Source: Bacteroidales bacterium UBA3742 (GTDB lineage Bacteria > Bacteroidota > Bacteroidia > Bacteroidales > Paludibacteraceae). From it: a DNA stretch of 21,580 nt. Numbering within the stretch: position 1 is the first letter of the stretch; each line of letters starts with the position of its first letter. A program made the position numbers and the translations under genes. Positions 9,155-15,189 of this stretch are shown one piece after another. The DNA is taken from assembly GCA_002371785.1 (NCBI GenBank), contig DFGU01000011.1, forward strand, positions 10,304 to 31,883, written 5' to 3'. The notes beneath the pieces were generated by a model. The model was not told the origin of the DNA. It was given only the letters and a program-made list of their open reading frames with translations, and did not search any database.

Positions 9155-10183
9155 TTAATGACGAATAGATAGTATGTTTCCTGTATTCACGTCAAAGCGT
9201 ATGCGTACCCGATCTGTCGGGTTGGTAAACAATTCTTGTGCCAGCGGCACACTCACACCCAGTTGAGATACCGGTACAATCTCATGAATCAACTCGCCAC
9301 GTGCGGACGAACTTACCGTGATCTCGGCCGTACCCGGCAGGTTGTAATAGATCTGCGACGGAGTAGGGGCGTCTTTTTGCTTCTTGGCTTTCTTATCCAC
9401 TACTACGGGCTCCGCTTTCGTCTGCGCCATAGGCACTACGCGTACGCGAATCGTATCGTTGCCCATACATACCAGCACCGAGTCCTCCAGCGCTTGTGCC
9501 GGATCCAATCGCAATTCCTGGTGGAGCGTTCTGGTCGTCTCGCTACCCATGAAGAGCTGTACCAAGGCCTTCTCCTGACGGTCAATCTCCTCCAGAATGG
9601 CTTTCATCGATACACCGTCAGCCGGTTGGTTCTCCGCATCGCCCGAGAGCAGGTAGATGCGGTTGTCACGCAACTGATAGATCTGCTTTGCCACGCTCTT
9701 GGCCTGCTGAGGCAGACTATCGGTCTTGGCCGTCTCCTCCAGCGTGGATGCCGGATACGCGGTCTTGGTCTCATTCTTATCCTTTCTCTTCTTCACCTCC
9801 TGACGTCTCGGTCCGGTGTAGGTCACGTTGTAGCCATACAGCAATCCGTCCGGTGTTATCGAGAGCAACTGCATCTGCGCACCTGCCTCCGGACGTACGG
9901 TGTACATACGTGTAGTATCCGCCGTAGCCTCGGTCAATAGGTACAAATCGGCAATCTTATAAGCTGCAGAATCCTCCTGTATCGCATTGTCCACGCCCAG
10001 GTACTGATGCGCCCAGGCAGCATATTTACCGGGCTGGTAAGTAGTCTCTACATAGTCCAACTGCAGTATCACCTCCGTCTTGGGCATGTAGTAACGCATC
10101 GTCATTTCCTCAGGCGTTACCGTCTCAGCCCACATACTTGTGCCGCATACCATCGCGGCCACCAAATAAAACAATCGTTTCAT
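9155..10183 (-). CDS. DUF4831 family exported protein
   Basis: The 342-residue protein starts with a signal peptide (RLFYLVAAMVCGTSMWAE). The following YYMPKTEVILQLDYVETTYQPGKYA and HQYLGVDNAIQEDSAAYKI resemble DUF4831 proteins of Bacteroidota, whose function is not known. A Lys/Asp/Glu-rich low-complexity stretch occurs in the middle (about 130-165, KKRKDKNETKTAYPAS) and another near 265-280 (KKAKKQKDAPTP). The C-terminal part is beta-rich and ends VRIRFDVNTGNILSIRH. The 99-nt leader upstream contains the duplicated 26-bp hairpin unit and the aroE heptamer array, making it the largest internal gap of the operon. No promoter matching the Bacteroidota consensus was found in that leader. Confidence 0.75.
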   Translation of the reverse strand: MKRLFYLVAAMVCGTSMWAETVTPEEMTMRYYMPKTEVILQLDYVETTYQPGKYAAWAHQYLGVDNAIQEDSAAYKIADLYLLTEATADTTRMYTVRPEAGAQMQLLSITPDGLLYGYNVTYTGPRRQEVKKRKDKNETKTAYPASTLEETAKTDSLPQQAKSVAKQIYQLRDNRIYLLSGDAENQPADGVSMKAILEEIDRQEKALVQLFMGSETTRTLHQELRLDPAQALEDSVLVCMGNDTIRVRVVPMAQTKAEPVVVDKKAKKQKDAPTPSQIYYNLPGTAEITVSSSARGELIHEIVPVSQLGVSVPLAQELFTNPTDRVRIRFDVNTGNILSIRH

Positions 10184-10200
10184 ATATCTTTATCAACTTT

Positions 10201-10252
10201 TTTCTGTCTCGGTCACAGACCGTCAATTTCTGTCTCGGTCACAGACCGTCAA
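10201..10252 (-). repeat. Tandem duplicate of a 26-bp hairpin-forming unit
   Basis: Two identical 26-bp copies lie head to tail at 10201-10226 and 10227-10252. Each contains the perfect hairpin CGGTC-ACA-GACCG, and an alternative hairpin TCTGT/ACAGA that would exclude it. The pair directly abuts the heptamer array that ends aroE and lies in the leader of the DUF4831 gene. There is no U-run, so it is not a standard terminator. It could be a REP-like unit, an mRNA-stability hairpin or a binding site. Confidence 0.85.
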
Positions 10253-10288
10253 CTTTCAACTTTAAACTTTAAACTTTAAACTTTAAAC
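10247..10288 (-). repeat. Heptamer microarray supplying the aroE stop codon
   Basis: Plus-strand units are CGTCAAC, TTTCAAC and then four perfect TTTAAAC copies. On the coding strand this is GTTTAAA repeated four times, then GTTGAAA and GTTGACG. The aroE stop TAA and its last Val codon (GTT) are part of the first unit. Because the period is 7, successive TAA triplets fall in all three frames. The last unit merges into the start of the 26-bp tandem repeat. Confidence 0.92.
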
Positions 10289-10990
10289 TTGCCATATTCG
10301 CCATGCCTCTTCGGCTTGACCGTAAAGCATCCCCATGCCGTTCATCGTGCGTGCTCCGCGTTTGACTCCTTCGGCCAAGAACTGTGTTGTCTCCGGGTTA
10401 TACACGCAGTCAAACAGCAGATGCTCTGCGCCAATCCATGCATAGGGTATATCGGCCTTCCCGTCCACATTAGGATACATGCCCAGCGGCGTTGTGTTGA
10501 CAATCACCTGCACATCGCGCATCACCTCTTCCGTCAACTCATCATAGCCCAACATCCCTTCGCCCGGCGTCCGGCTCACGAGCGTCCATGCTATGCCCAA
10601 CTGGCTCAAACCGTACTGTACGGCCTTCGACGCACCTCCGGTACCGAGTATCAAGGCTCGCCGATCTTCCCCACGCAGCATCTCGCGAATCGACCGCATG
10701 AATCCCAAGCAATCGGTATTATAACCAATCCTTCTGCAAATCACATTCACAGCGCCTACTTGCTTGGCCGTCTCATCCAGGCCGTCCAAGTACCGGATCA
10801 CCTCTTGTTTAAAGGGCATCGTCACGTTCATGCCGTCCAGCCGGTCCAGTAGGGGCGCTACGTCCTCTATACGATCCAAGGGATACAACGAATATTCGGC
10901 ATCGATTCCCTCCCGCTGAAACTTCTCGTTGAAATAGCGGGCAGAAAACGACTGCACCAAGGGTTTGCCTATGATTCCAAAATGTCTCAT
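10283..10990 (-). CDS. aroE: Shikimate dehydrogenase
   Basis: AroE reduces 3-dehydroshikimate to shikimate with NADPH in the cytosolic chorismate pathway. The 235-residue protein opens FGIIGKPLVQSFSARYFNEKF, where the Ser-x-Ser motif is in the substrate pocket. NVTMPFKQEVI carries the catalytic Lys, GAVNVI follows, and the NADP-binding glycine loop is LILGTGGASKAV. NTTPLGMYPNVD and the terminal MNGMGMLYGQAEEAWRIW also fit. At 235 residues it is a little shorter than the usual 245-270. Its ATG overlaps the tilS stop by one base (TAATG), and its last codons merge into a heptamer repeat array, so the C-terminus (WQV) is partly written by that repeat. Confidence 0.95.
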   Translation of the reverse strand: MRHFGIIGKPLVQSFSARYFNEKFQREGIDAEYSLYPLDRIEDVAPLLDRLDGMNVTMPFKQEVIRYLDGLDETAKQVGAVNVICRRIGYNTDCLGFMRSIREMLRGEDRRALILGTGGASKAVQYGLSQLGIAWTLVSRTPGEGMLGYDELTEEVMRDVQVIVNTTPLGMYPNVDGKADIPYAWIGAEHLLFDCVYNPETTQFLAEGVKRGARTMNGMGMLYGQAEEAWRIWQV

Positions 10991-11868
10991 TATTTCTTTT
11001 CTATATATAAGGTGTGCTTTCTAAACATCACTACATGGGTCTCACTCTCCCAACGTTTGCCTCCCTCGTCCTGCTGCATGGCGTCGTATATCTTATCCAC
11101 CTCCAGGTTGCCGCAGTCTTTCAGCTGTTCATACAGCCTGCATATACCGGCCGCTCGACTCTCTCTCTTGTCCATCATATCGGCATAGCCTTGCATTCGG
11201 TAGGCCGTCTCCGCCATATGTTCTATCTCGGCCTTGCTGTATCCGGCCAACTCTTGCCGGATGGCATTTCGGCGAATCGAGGTATCCGCGTTGCTGGAGT
11301 CTTCCACCCAGGTCATCTTGCGTATATCACGCAGGTAGTGGCGTATATAATCCCGCGTGGTGCAGAGTAGGGGACGAACCACAGGTATCTCGCTCTCTGC
11401 CATCGGATTCTCGCTACGCGCACGCATACCTCCCATTCCTCTCAGTCCCGCTCCGCGTCGCAGATTCATCAGCACGGTCTCAGCCTGGTCGTTCTGGTGA
11501 TGCGCTACCGCCACAGCCGCACAGCCATGCGCTCTCGCTACCTCGTCAAACCAGCGGTATCGCAACTCGCGGGCCGCCATCTCAATACTCTGCTGATGGA
11601 CTTTGGCATATTCCTGTGTATCAAACCGGGTCACACACAGCTCCACACCCATCTGCTCCGCCAATCTTCGTACAAACTGCTCATCCCGTTCCGACTCCTC
11701 GCCGCGAAGCTGAAAGTTGCAATGTGCCACCACGCATTCGTAGCCGCCACGCTTCAACACATCCAGCAACGCTACGCTGTCCGCACCTCCGCTCACGCAT
11801 ACCAGCACACGGTCGCCCGCGCGTAATAAACGCTCATCTCGGATGTATTTTTGCACTCTTCGCAGCAT
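10990..11868 (-). CDS. tilS: tRNA(Ile)-lysidine synthase, short form
   Basis: TilS attaches lysine to C34 of the tRNA-Ile CAU anticodon so that it reads AUA, an essential decoding step. With the chosen ATG at 11868 the protein has 292 residues. The PP-loop ATPase motif SGGADS is at 26-31, followed by VAHCNFQLRGEESERDE, VAHHQNDQAETVLMNLRRG, RPLLCTTRDYIRHYL and WVEDSSNADTSIRRNAIR, all diagnostic. The sequence ends soon after the second domain, so the separate C-terminal TilS domain seen in enzymes of about 430 residues is missing; compact forms are known, for example in Aquifex. The frame stays open to 11928, but that longer start lies upstream of the recognised promoter, so I reject it. The stop overlaps the aroE start. 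Confidence 0.93.
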   Translation of the reverse strand: MLRRVQKYIRDERLLRAGDRVLVCVSGGADSVALLDVLKRGGYECVVAHCNFQLRGEESERDEQFVRRLAEQMGVELCVTRFDTQEYAKVHQQSIEMAARELRYRWFDEVARAHGCAAVAVAHHQNDQAETVLMNLRRGAGLRGMGGMRARSENPMAESEIPVVRPLLCTTRDYIRHYLRDIRKMTWVEDSSNADTSIRRNAIRQELAGYSKAEIEHMAETAYRMQGYADMMDKRESRAAGICRLYEQLKDCGNLEVDKIYDAMQQDEGGKRWESETHVVMFRKHTLYIEKK

Positions 11869-11897
11869 TTTTCTTTTGTATTCATACAAAAACCGCG

Positions 11898-11929
11898 CAA
11901 AATTACAAAAAAATTTTGATATATGCAAA
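11898..11929 (-). promoter_or_regulatory. Promoter of tilS and the downstream minus-strand run
   Basis: On the minus strand there is a -33 box TTTG (11926-11929), a 20-bp spacer and a -7 box TAATTTTG (11898-11905), an exact match to the Bacteroidota TTTG / TAnnTTTG consensus. The -33 box is extended as TTTGCATATAT. Transcription should start near 11890, leaving a leader of roughly 20-25 nt before the ATG at 11868. It may drive the whole run down to the TPR gene. Confidence 0.85.
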
Positions 11930-11946
11930 TTTTGTTGTATCTTTGC
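11915..11946 (+). promoter_or_regulatory. Promoter of the RAYT-like gene, interleaved with the tilS promoter
   Basis: The plus strand shows TTTG at 11915-11918, a 19-bp spacer and TATCTTTGC at 11938-11946, a full TAnnTTTGc match. The -33 regions of this promoter and of tilS interleave within 15 bp, so two polymerases could not bind together. Confidence 0.8.
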
Positions 11947-11987
11947 AAGCGATTTCCGAATGATAAGCCTATTTGGAGTCTATTATT

Positions 11988-12725
11988 ATGCCACGTACAG
12001 CTCGAATTAAATCTACTACCGGAACGTACCACGTTCTGCTTCGCGCTCAGAAGAAGCGCGGAATCTTTCGCAAAGAAGAAGACTATGACGCCTTCATTCG
12101 AATCATGAATGAGGTGCAACACACACCCGATCAAGCCGCACCTGCGTTCCAAGTCTTGGCATATTGCCTCATGCCCGGCTATGTACATATGCTCGTTCGG
12201 GAAGGTAGCGACGATATAGCCGCTGCTATGCGTCGTATCATGGTTCACTATGCCCCGTATTACAACGAGCAGTACAACACCTCCGGACGCGTCTTCTACG
12301 ACCGTTTCCGCTCCGAACCGTGCGATACACCCGAATATACACAAGCCGTCATCGGTTATATTCATAACGTTCCCGTCAAGCACGGACGTAGCCTCACGCC
12401 GGCAGAATACCCCTGGTCCAGCTACCGGCAACTTCAAGACAGCATCCCGATGCCTACCGAGGAGCAGATTCTCTCCGTACGACTCACCGAAGACCGTCGT
12501 CGCGTCTTTACCGACTATATGGTTGCCAAGCACATCAAACGCCTTTGTAGCATCGATTCCATCGAGCAATTCGCCGACCAGGATAAGAAAGTTCGCCGTA
12601 CCGCACTCGCTATGATGCGCAAGCGTGGCGTATCCTACGGACAATTGGCACGCGTCACAGGCGTCACCATCAACGTCGTTCGAAAAGCACGCATCTTTGT
12701 CAAACTCCCGATTCGGAAAGGCTAA
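11988..12725 (+). CDS. RAYT-like (REP-associated) Y1 transposase with altered HUH motif
   Basis: Family openings MPRTARIKSTTGTYHVLLR and IFRKEEDYDAFIRIM, then YDRFRSEPCDTPEYTQAVIGYIHNVPV and YPWSSYRQL, identify the Y1/IS200-like RAYT family, single-strand DNA nucleases that process REP hairpins. The presumed catalytic Tyr is Tyr124 (GYIHN). The HUH metal motif, normally NHVH in this place, reads MPGYVHML: Tyr65-Val66-His67, so the first His is replaced. A C-terminal helix-turn-helix-like segment (RKRGVSYGQLARVTGVTINVV) may bind DNA. I chose the ATG at 11988 because homologues begin MPR; a TTG at 11973 would add five residues (GGAG at 11975-11978 precedes the ATG). No terminal inverted repeats or target duplication were seen. 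It is the only plus-strand gene, has its own promoter and terminator, and is intact at 245 residues. It may be domesticated or catalytically impaired. Confidence 0.85.
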   Translation: MPRTARIKSTTGTYHVLLRAQKKRGIFRKEEDYDAFIRIMNEVQHTPDQAAPAFQVLAYCLMPGYVHMLVREGSDDIAAAMRRIMVHYAPYYNEQYNTSGRVFYDRFRSEPCDTPEYTQAVIGYIHNVPVKHGRSLTPAEYPWSSYRQLQDSIPMPTEEQILSVRLTEDRRRVFTDYMVAKHIKRLCSIDSIEQFADQDKKVRRTALAMMRKRGVSYGQLARVTGVTINVVRKARIFVKLPIRKG

Positions 12726-12737
12726 TCTCCGGATAAT

Positions 12738-12770
12738 CGTTAGTTATTCGTTAGTTATTCGTTAGTTATT
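12738..12770 (+). repeat. Triple 11-mer microarray after the RAYT-like gene
   Basis: Three perfect copies of CGTTAGTTATT follow the gene's TAA stop after 12 nt. The period of 11 puts the TAG of each copy in a different frame, so all three plus-strand frames are stopped. The complementary strand also carries TAA in every unit. It lies between the coding region and the terminator. Confidence 0.9.
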
Positions 12771-12810
12771 CAACATAGAACAAGCCGACGAGACAACGAT
12801 ACATACCCTA

Positions 12811-12850
12811 AAACAGAAACAGAGGCCCATGAGCCTCTGTTTCTGTTTTT
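12811..12850. terminator. Bidirectional intrinsic terminator
   Basis: A perfect 16-bp stem, AAACAGAAACAGAGGC (12811-12826) against 12833-12848, encloses a 6-nt loop. The plus strand ends in a T-run (12846-12850), and the minus strand ends TTTTAGGG. It can therefore end the plus-strand RAYT-like transcript and the minus-strand outer-membrane gene, which converge here. Confidence 0.93.
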
Positions 12851-12871
12851 TACATGTTATGTAAAGATTGC

Positions 12872-13390
12872 TTAGAGCACGTAGCGAACGGCCAATCCAA
12901 GCTTCCAGTCGAACATGCTATAATGCGGATAGCTGCTATCCTCGAATCCCAAACCGTAACCCGGACGGAAATCCAAAGCCATTACCAAAGGCACACCGTT
13001 GAAATGATAAGCTGCACCAACCAAAGCGTTAGCACCAAACTTACCCATTACGCTACTGCCGCCAAAGCCGCCCATCAAACCGATTCCAACACCACCACCA
13101 ACATACAACTTGAAGTTAGCCGGCAACTGGAAGTGATAAGCCAGATTCGGATTCAGCATGAAATCATAATGATCCAGCTGACCTTCTGCTATTTTCGTGC
13201 CGTTGAAATACGCACCGCTATAAGCAGCTGTCAGACCAACAGCGAGATCCGTTTGGATAGCCAGATCATTAGAAAGCCAATACTTATAGCTGGCACCGTT
13301 CATACCACCAACTATCGCACCAATCTCATGCTGAGCCATCATGCTCACGCTAAACAAAGCCACAAGGGCCAAAGTAAAAATCTTCTTCAT
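12872..13390 (-). CDS. Small outer-membrane beta-barrel protein
   Basis: The 172-residue product has a clear signal peptide (MKKIFTLALVALFSVSMMAQ). The mature part is rich in Gly, aromatic residues and alternating hydrophobic strands, for example LAIQTDLAVGLTAAYSGAYF, FKLYVGGGVGIGLMGGFGG and KFGANALVGAAYHF. It ends FDWKLGLAVRYVL, with the aromatic/hydrophobic terminal strand expected of a barrel. The size fits an eight-stranded OmpX/OmpW-like porin fold, but the subfamily is not recognisable. Upstream is an AT-rich gap with a ten-unit heptamer array and no clear TAnnTTTG box, so it may be read through from the lipoprotein/LRR genes. The stop is followed by the bidirectional terminator. Confidence 0.8.
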   Translation of the reverse strand: MKKIFTLALVALFSVSMMAQHEIGAIVGGMNGASYKYWLSNDLAIQTDLAVGLTAAYSGAYFNGTKIAEGQLDHYDFMLNPNLAYHFQLPANFKLYVGGGVGIGLMGGFGGSSVMGKFGANALVGAAYHFNGVPLVMALDFRPGYGLGFEDSSYPHYSMFDWKLGLAVRYVL

Positions 13391-13441
13391 TTCTTAAAAC
13401 TATAAAATAAATTGAATTTTTTAATATGATTTTTTTTAATA

Positions 13442-13511
13442 TGTAATTGATTCGTAATTTTTAATTTGTAATTCCAAATTTTTAATTCTTAATTCTTAAT
13501 TTTTAATTTTT
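13442..13511 (-). repeat. Ten-unit heptamer microarray supplying the LRR gene stop codon
   Basis: Plus-strand units from right to left are AATTTTT, AATTTTT, AATTCTT, AATTCTT, AATTTTT, AATTCCA, AATTTGT, AATTTTT, GATTCGT and TGTAATT, an unbroken period of 7. On the coding strand the consensus is AANAATT, and the stop TAA of the 13503 gene lies inside the array, as do its last Lys-Asn codons. Repeated TAA closes all three frames. It is the longest array of the window. It occupies most of the gap to the outer-membrane gene, and the remaining 13391-13441 is plain AT-rich sequence. Confidence 0.85.
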
Positions 13512-13997
13512 ATTAATTTCCTTCACCAAGTACCGCAATTCCTTCGGCAATAACTGTTGCACACGCTCCACATGCTCTTTGGGCACATAGATGGCCTTCA
13601 GTTCCGGACAACTGCTGAACGCATCCGCTCCAATCACACATACCGAAGCGGGTAGGGTAATCTCCTCCAATCCAATACACCATGCAAAACAGCCCTTACC
13701 CAATGTTGTCACACAATCCGGCAACTCCACATACTTCAGTTGCCAACAACCGCCAAAGGCGCCGTCTCCGATGATCATCACCTTATAACGACGTCCTTTG
13801 TGCCATATTCGCTTGGGAATCTCTGCTCGACGCAATACAGCATTCTCCTGCTGCTCCAATGCCGTCACTCCGGCAACATGATACTTCTCACTAACGATGG
13901 TATATGCCAAACCATTCTTGGTAAAGCTTGTATAGCCGTCAGCACGCGCACACAGCGCCAATCCCAGCAAAAGAAATACTGCTAATTGTCTTCTCAT
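13503..13997 (-). CDS. Secreted BspA-like leucine-rich-repeat protein
   Basis: The 164-residue product has a signal peptide (RQLAVFLLLGLALCARA). At least two LRR_5/BspA-type repeats are visible: IIGDGAFGGCWQLKYVELPD, then LGKGCFAWCIGLEEITLPAS, then IGADAFSSCPELKAIYVPK. The last is a capping half. BspA-like proteins are usually surface or secreted adhesins; this one is very short and lacks a sorting domain or type IX C-terminal signal that I can see. It overlaps the upstream lipoprotein gene by ATGA, so the two are translationally coupled. It is a paralogue of the gene at 16557-17108: both have FxxNGLxY after the signal, then the same three-repeat layout. Confidence 0.85.
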   Translation of the reverse strand: MRRQLAVFLLLGLALCARADGYTSFTKNGLAYTIVSEKYHVAGVTALEQQENAVLRRAEIPKRIWHKGRRYKVMIIGDGAFGGCWQLKYVELPDCVTTLGKGCFAWCIGLEEITLPASVCVIGADAFSSCPELKAIYVPKEHVERVQQLLPKELRYLVKEINKN

Positions 13998-14626
13998 TTA
14001 ATATCTTCGTAATACTCTATCTCACGAGTCAACACCAGTTCCGGCTCGATCTCGCAATTCTTCGTTATAATCAACTTCGTCCAGTTGCCATGCGCATCAA
14101 TCTCCGGATACTTGTACAACTCAACAGCATGCAATTCCTTCTTTCCCTTCTGGAAATCGAAATTACCCGTGCGTACGTTACCCAGGCGATCCAACTCATA
14201 ACGATGATAGTGACTGCCATCGGGCATGAAACGTGCTTCATACTCCAGGAAGCCGCGCTCATCATAACCATACTCAAATATCACCACATCTTCCGTGTTT
14301 GCCGTCTCCAGATTGGTCACCTTGATGATTTGACCCTCTGCATTTCTTGTCATGTCGTCCAAAGTCAGACCATGCAAACTCAAATACGTCAACTTTCCAT
14401 CACGATCCAACTCAAAACGCGCACGACCGTTCATTACCATCGATTTCACATGGCCACGCAAGCTCAACCAGTTCAGATCCGGCGTCGTAAAGGTATCCGG
14501 ATTCTCTCCCCATTGCTCATCCCACGGATCCTGCATAGCTTCCGAGCTGCCCTGCTTGCCGTTTGCACAACCAATAAACAACATTGCCGCAAATACAATG
14601 CTCAAAAATGTAAATGTGTTCTTCAT
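13994..14626 (-). CDS. Lipoprotein with YD-repeat-like segments
   Basis: The 210-residue product has a lipobox-type signal (FAAMLFIGCANG, lipidated Cys at about 20), so it is membrane-anchored. The rest shows RHS/YD-like beta repeats: FELDRDGKLTYLSLHG, IFEYGYDERGFLEYEARF, YELDRLGNVRTG and EIDAHGNWTKLII, ending EIEYYED. Proteins of this kind are frequent and uncharacterised in gut Bacteroidota. The stop overlaps the LRR gene start by 4 nt. Its own promoter (14664-14695) leaves a leader of about 30 nt. Confidence 0.8.
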   Translation of the reverse strand: MKNTFTFLSIVFAAMLFIGCANGKQGSSEAMQDPWDEQWGENPDTFTTPDLNWLSLRGHVKSMVMNGRARFELDRDGKLTYLSLHGLTLDDMTRNAEGQIIKVTNLETANTEDVVIFEYGYDERGFLEYEARFMPDGSHYHRYELDRLGNVRTGNFDFQKGKKELHAVELYKYPEIDAHGNWTKLIITKNCEIEPELVLTREIEYYEDIK

Positions 14627-14663
14627 AAGACTAAAAATTTAAGGTGTTTTTTGTTTTCGCTTG

Positions 14664-14695
14664 CAAAATTACACTTTTTTTTTCATATATGCAAA
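14664..14695 (-). promoter_or_regulatory. Promoter of the lipoprotein-LRR operon
   Basis: On the minus strand TTTG (14692-14695), extended to TTTGCATATAT, is followed by a 20-bp spacer and TAATTTTG (14664-14671). Boxes and spacing are identical to those of tilS. Start of transcription should be near 14657. Confidence 0.85.
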
Positions 14696-14702
14696 CAAAA
14701 AA

Positions 14703-15189
14703 TGCAAAATATGTTGTAAAACATATATTTTATGAGTATTCGCAGTTTTTTGCGCCATTCTCAGGCCTCTCTCGCGCCACAATACCGGCAATTTTCTGCC
14801 AATTTATCGCCACGAGAATCGAATATTCGCGATTTTATCGGTAATTACCCAAAAATTTCTCATTCTTAACCCACATTTTTCAGCAAAATATCCCTAATTC
14901 GTCCTCTTCCGATGAAATCGAGCATATTTTACGTCAATTAATGTTCCACTTGAGGTAATTCTTCTAAAATTCAGCATATTTTGCTGCGAACGGACTTGTC
15001 TATAACCAAACTACCGAATTCGTATTTTCTAATAAGAAAATCTAAAATGGGTATTTTCAAAAAGTGCTCGAAATATGCTCATCTACAAGATAGAAAATTC
15101 TTAGACTTGGAAATCATGCAAAATAGGGCATGGTTAAAGTGGCACTTTAAATAAAAAGTGCGATAAAATCGGCAAAATTAGCCTATCGT
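14703..15189. other. Gene-free AT-rich region with GCATATTT motifs
   Basis: No convincing coding region, tRNA or promoter was found in these 487 nt. AGCATATTTT occurs exactly twice (14921-14930, 14973-14982), and the inverse AAATATGCTC is at 15071-15080. The second copy sits in a hairpin CAGCA-TATTT-TGCTG (14972-14986). Another hairpin TTTTCT-AATA-AGAAAA is at 15025-15040. A 66-codon open frame on the plus strand (14644-14844) has no supporting feature. The region could encode a small RNA, or be a decayed gene. Confidence 0.5.
15142..15161 (-). terminator. Weak hairpin downstream of the pseudouridine synthase gene
   Basis: GCACTTT (15142-15148) pairs with AAAGTGC (15155-15161) around a 6-nt loop, about 30 nt after the minus-strand gene stop. 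There is no long U-run, so termination is uncertain. Confidence 0.35.

Noticed and set aside
10201..10288. CRISPR array
   Set aside because: The repeats are directly adjacent without spacers, and no cas gene is present.
11869..11928. Longer tilS start adding MHISKFFCNFARFLYEYKRK
   Set aside because: The added codons span the -33 and -7 boxes of the tilS promoter, and homologous TilS proteins begin near the ATG at 11868.
11793..12644. Minus-strand open frame of 283 codons covering the RAYT-like gene and the start of tilS
   Set aside because: It overlaps a conserved gene on the other strand and both promoters, and shows no family motif.
11898..12850. Complete insertion sequence of the IS200/IS605 type
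   Set aside because: No end hairpins, target-site features or accessory tnpB were seen around the gene, and it has an ordinary promoter and terminator of its own.
14644..14844. Plus-strand 66-codon frame in the gene-free region
   Set aside because: It begins inside the lipoprotein promoter, has no upstream promoter of its own and no motif; AT-rich sequence gives such frames by chance.
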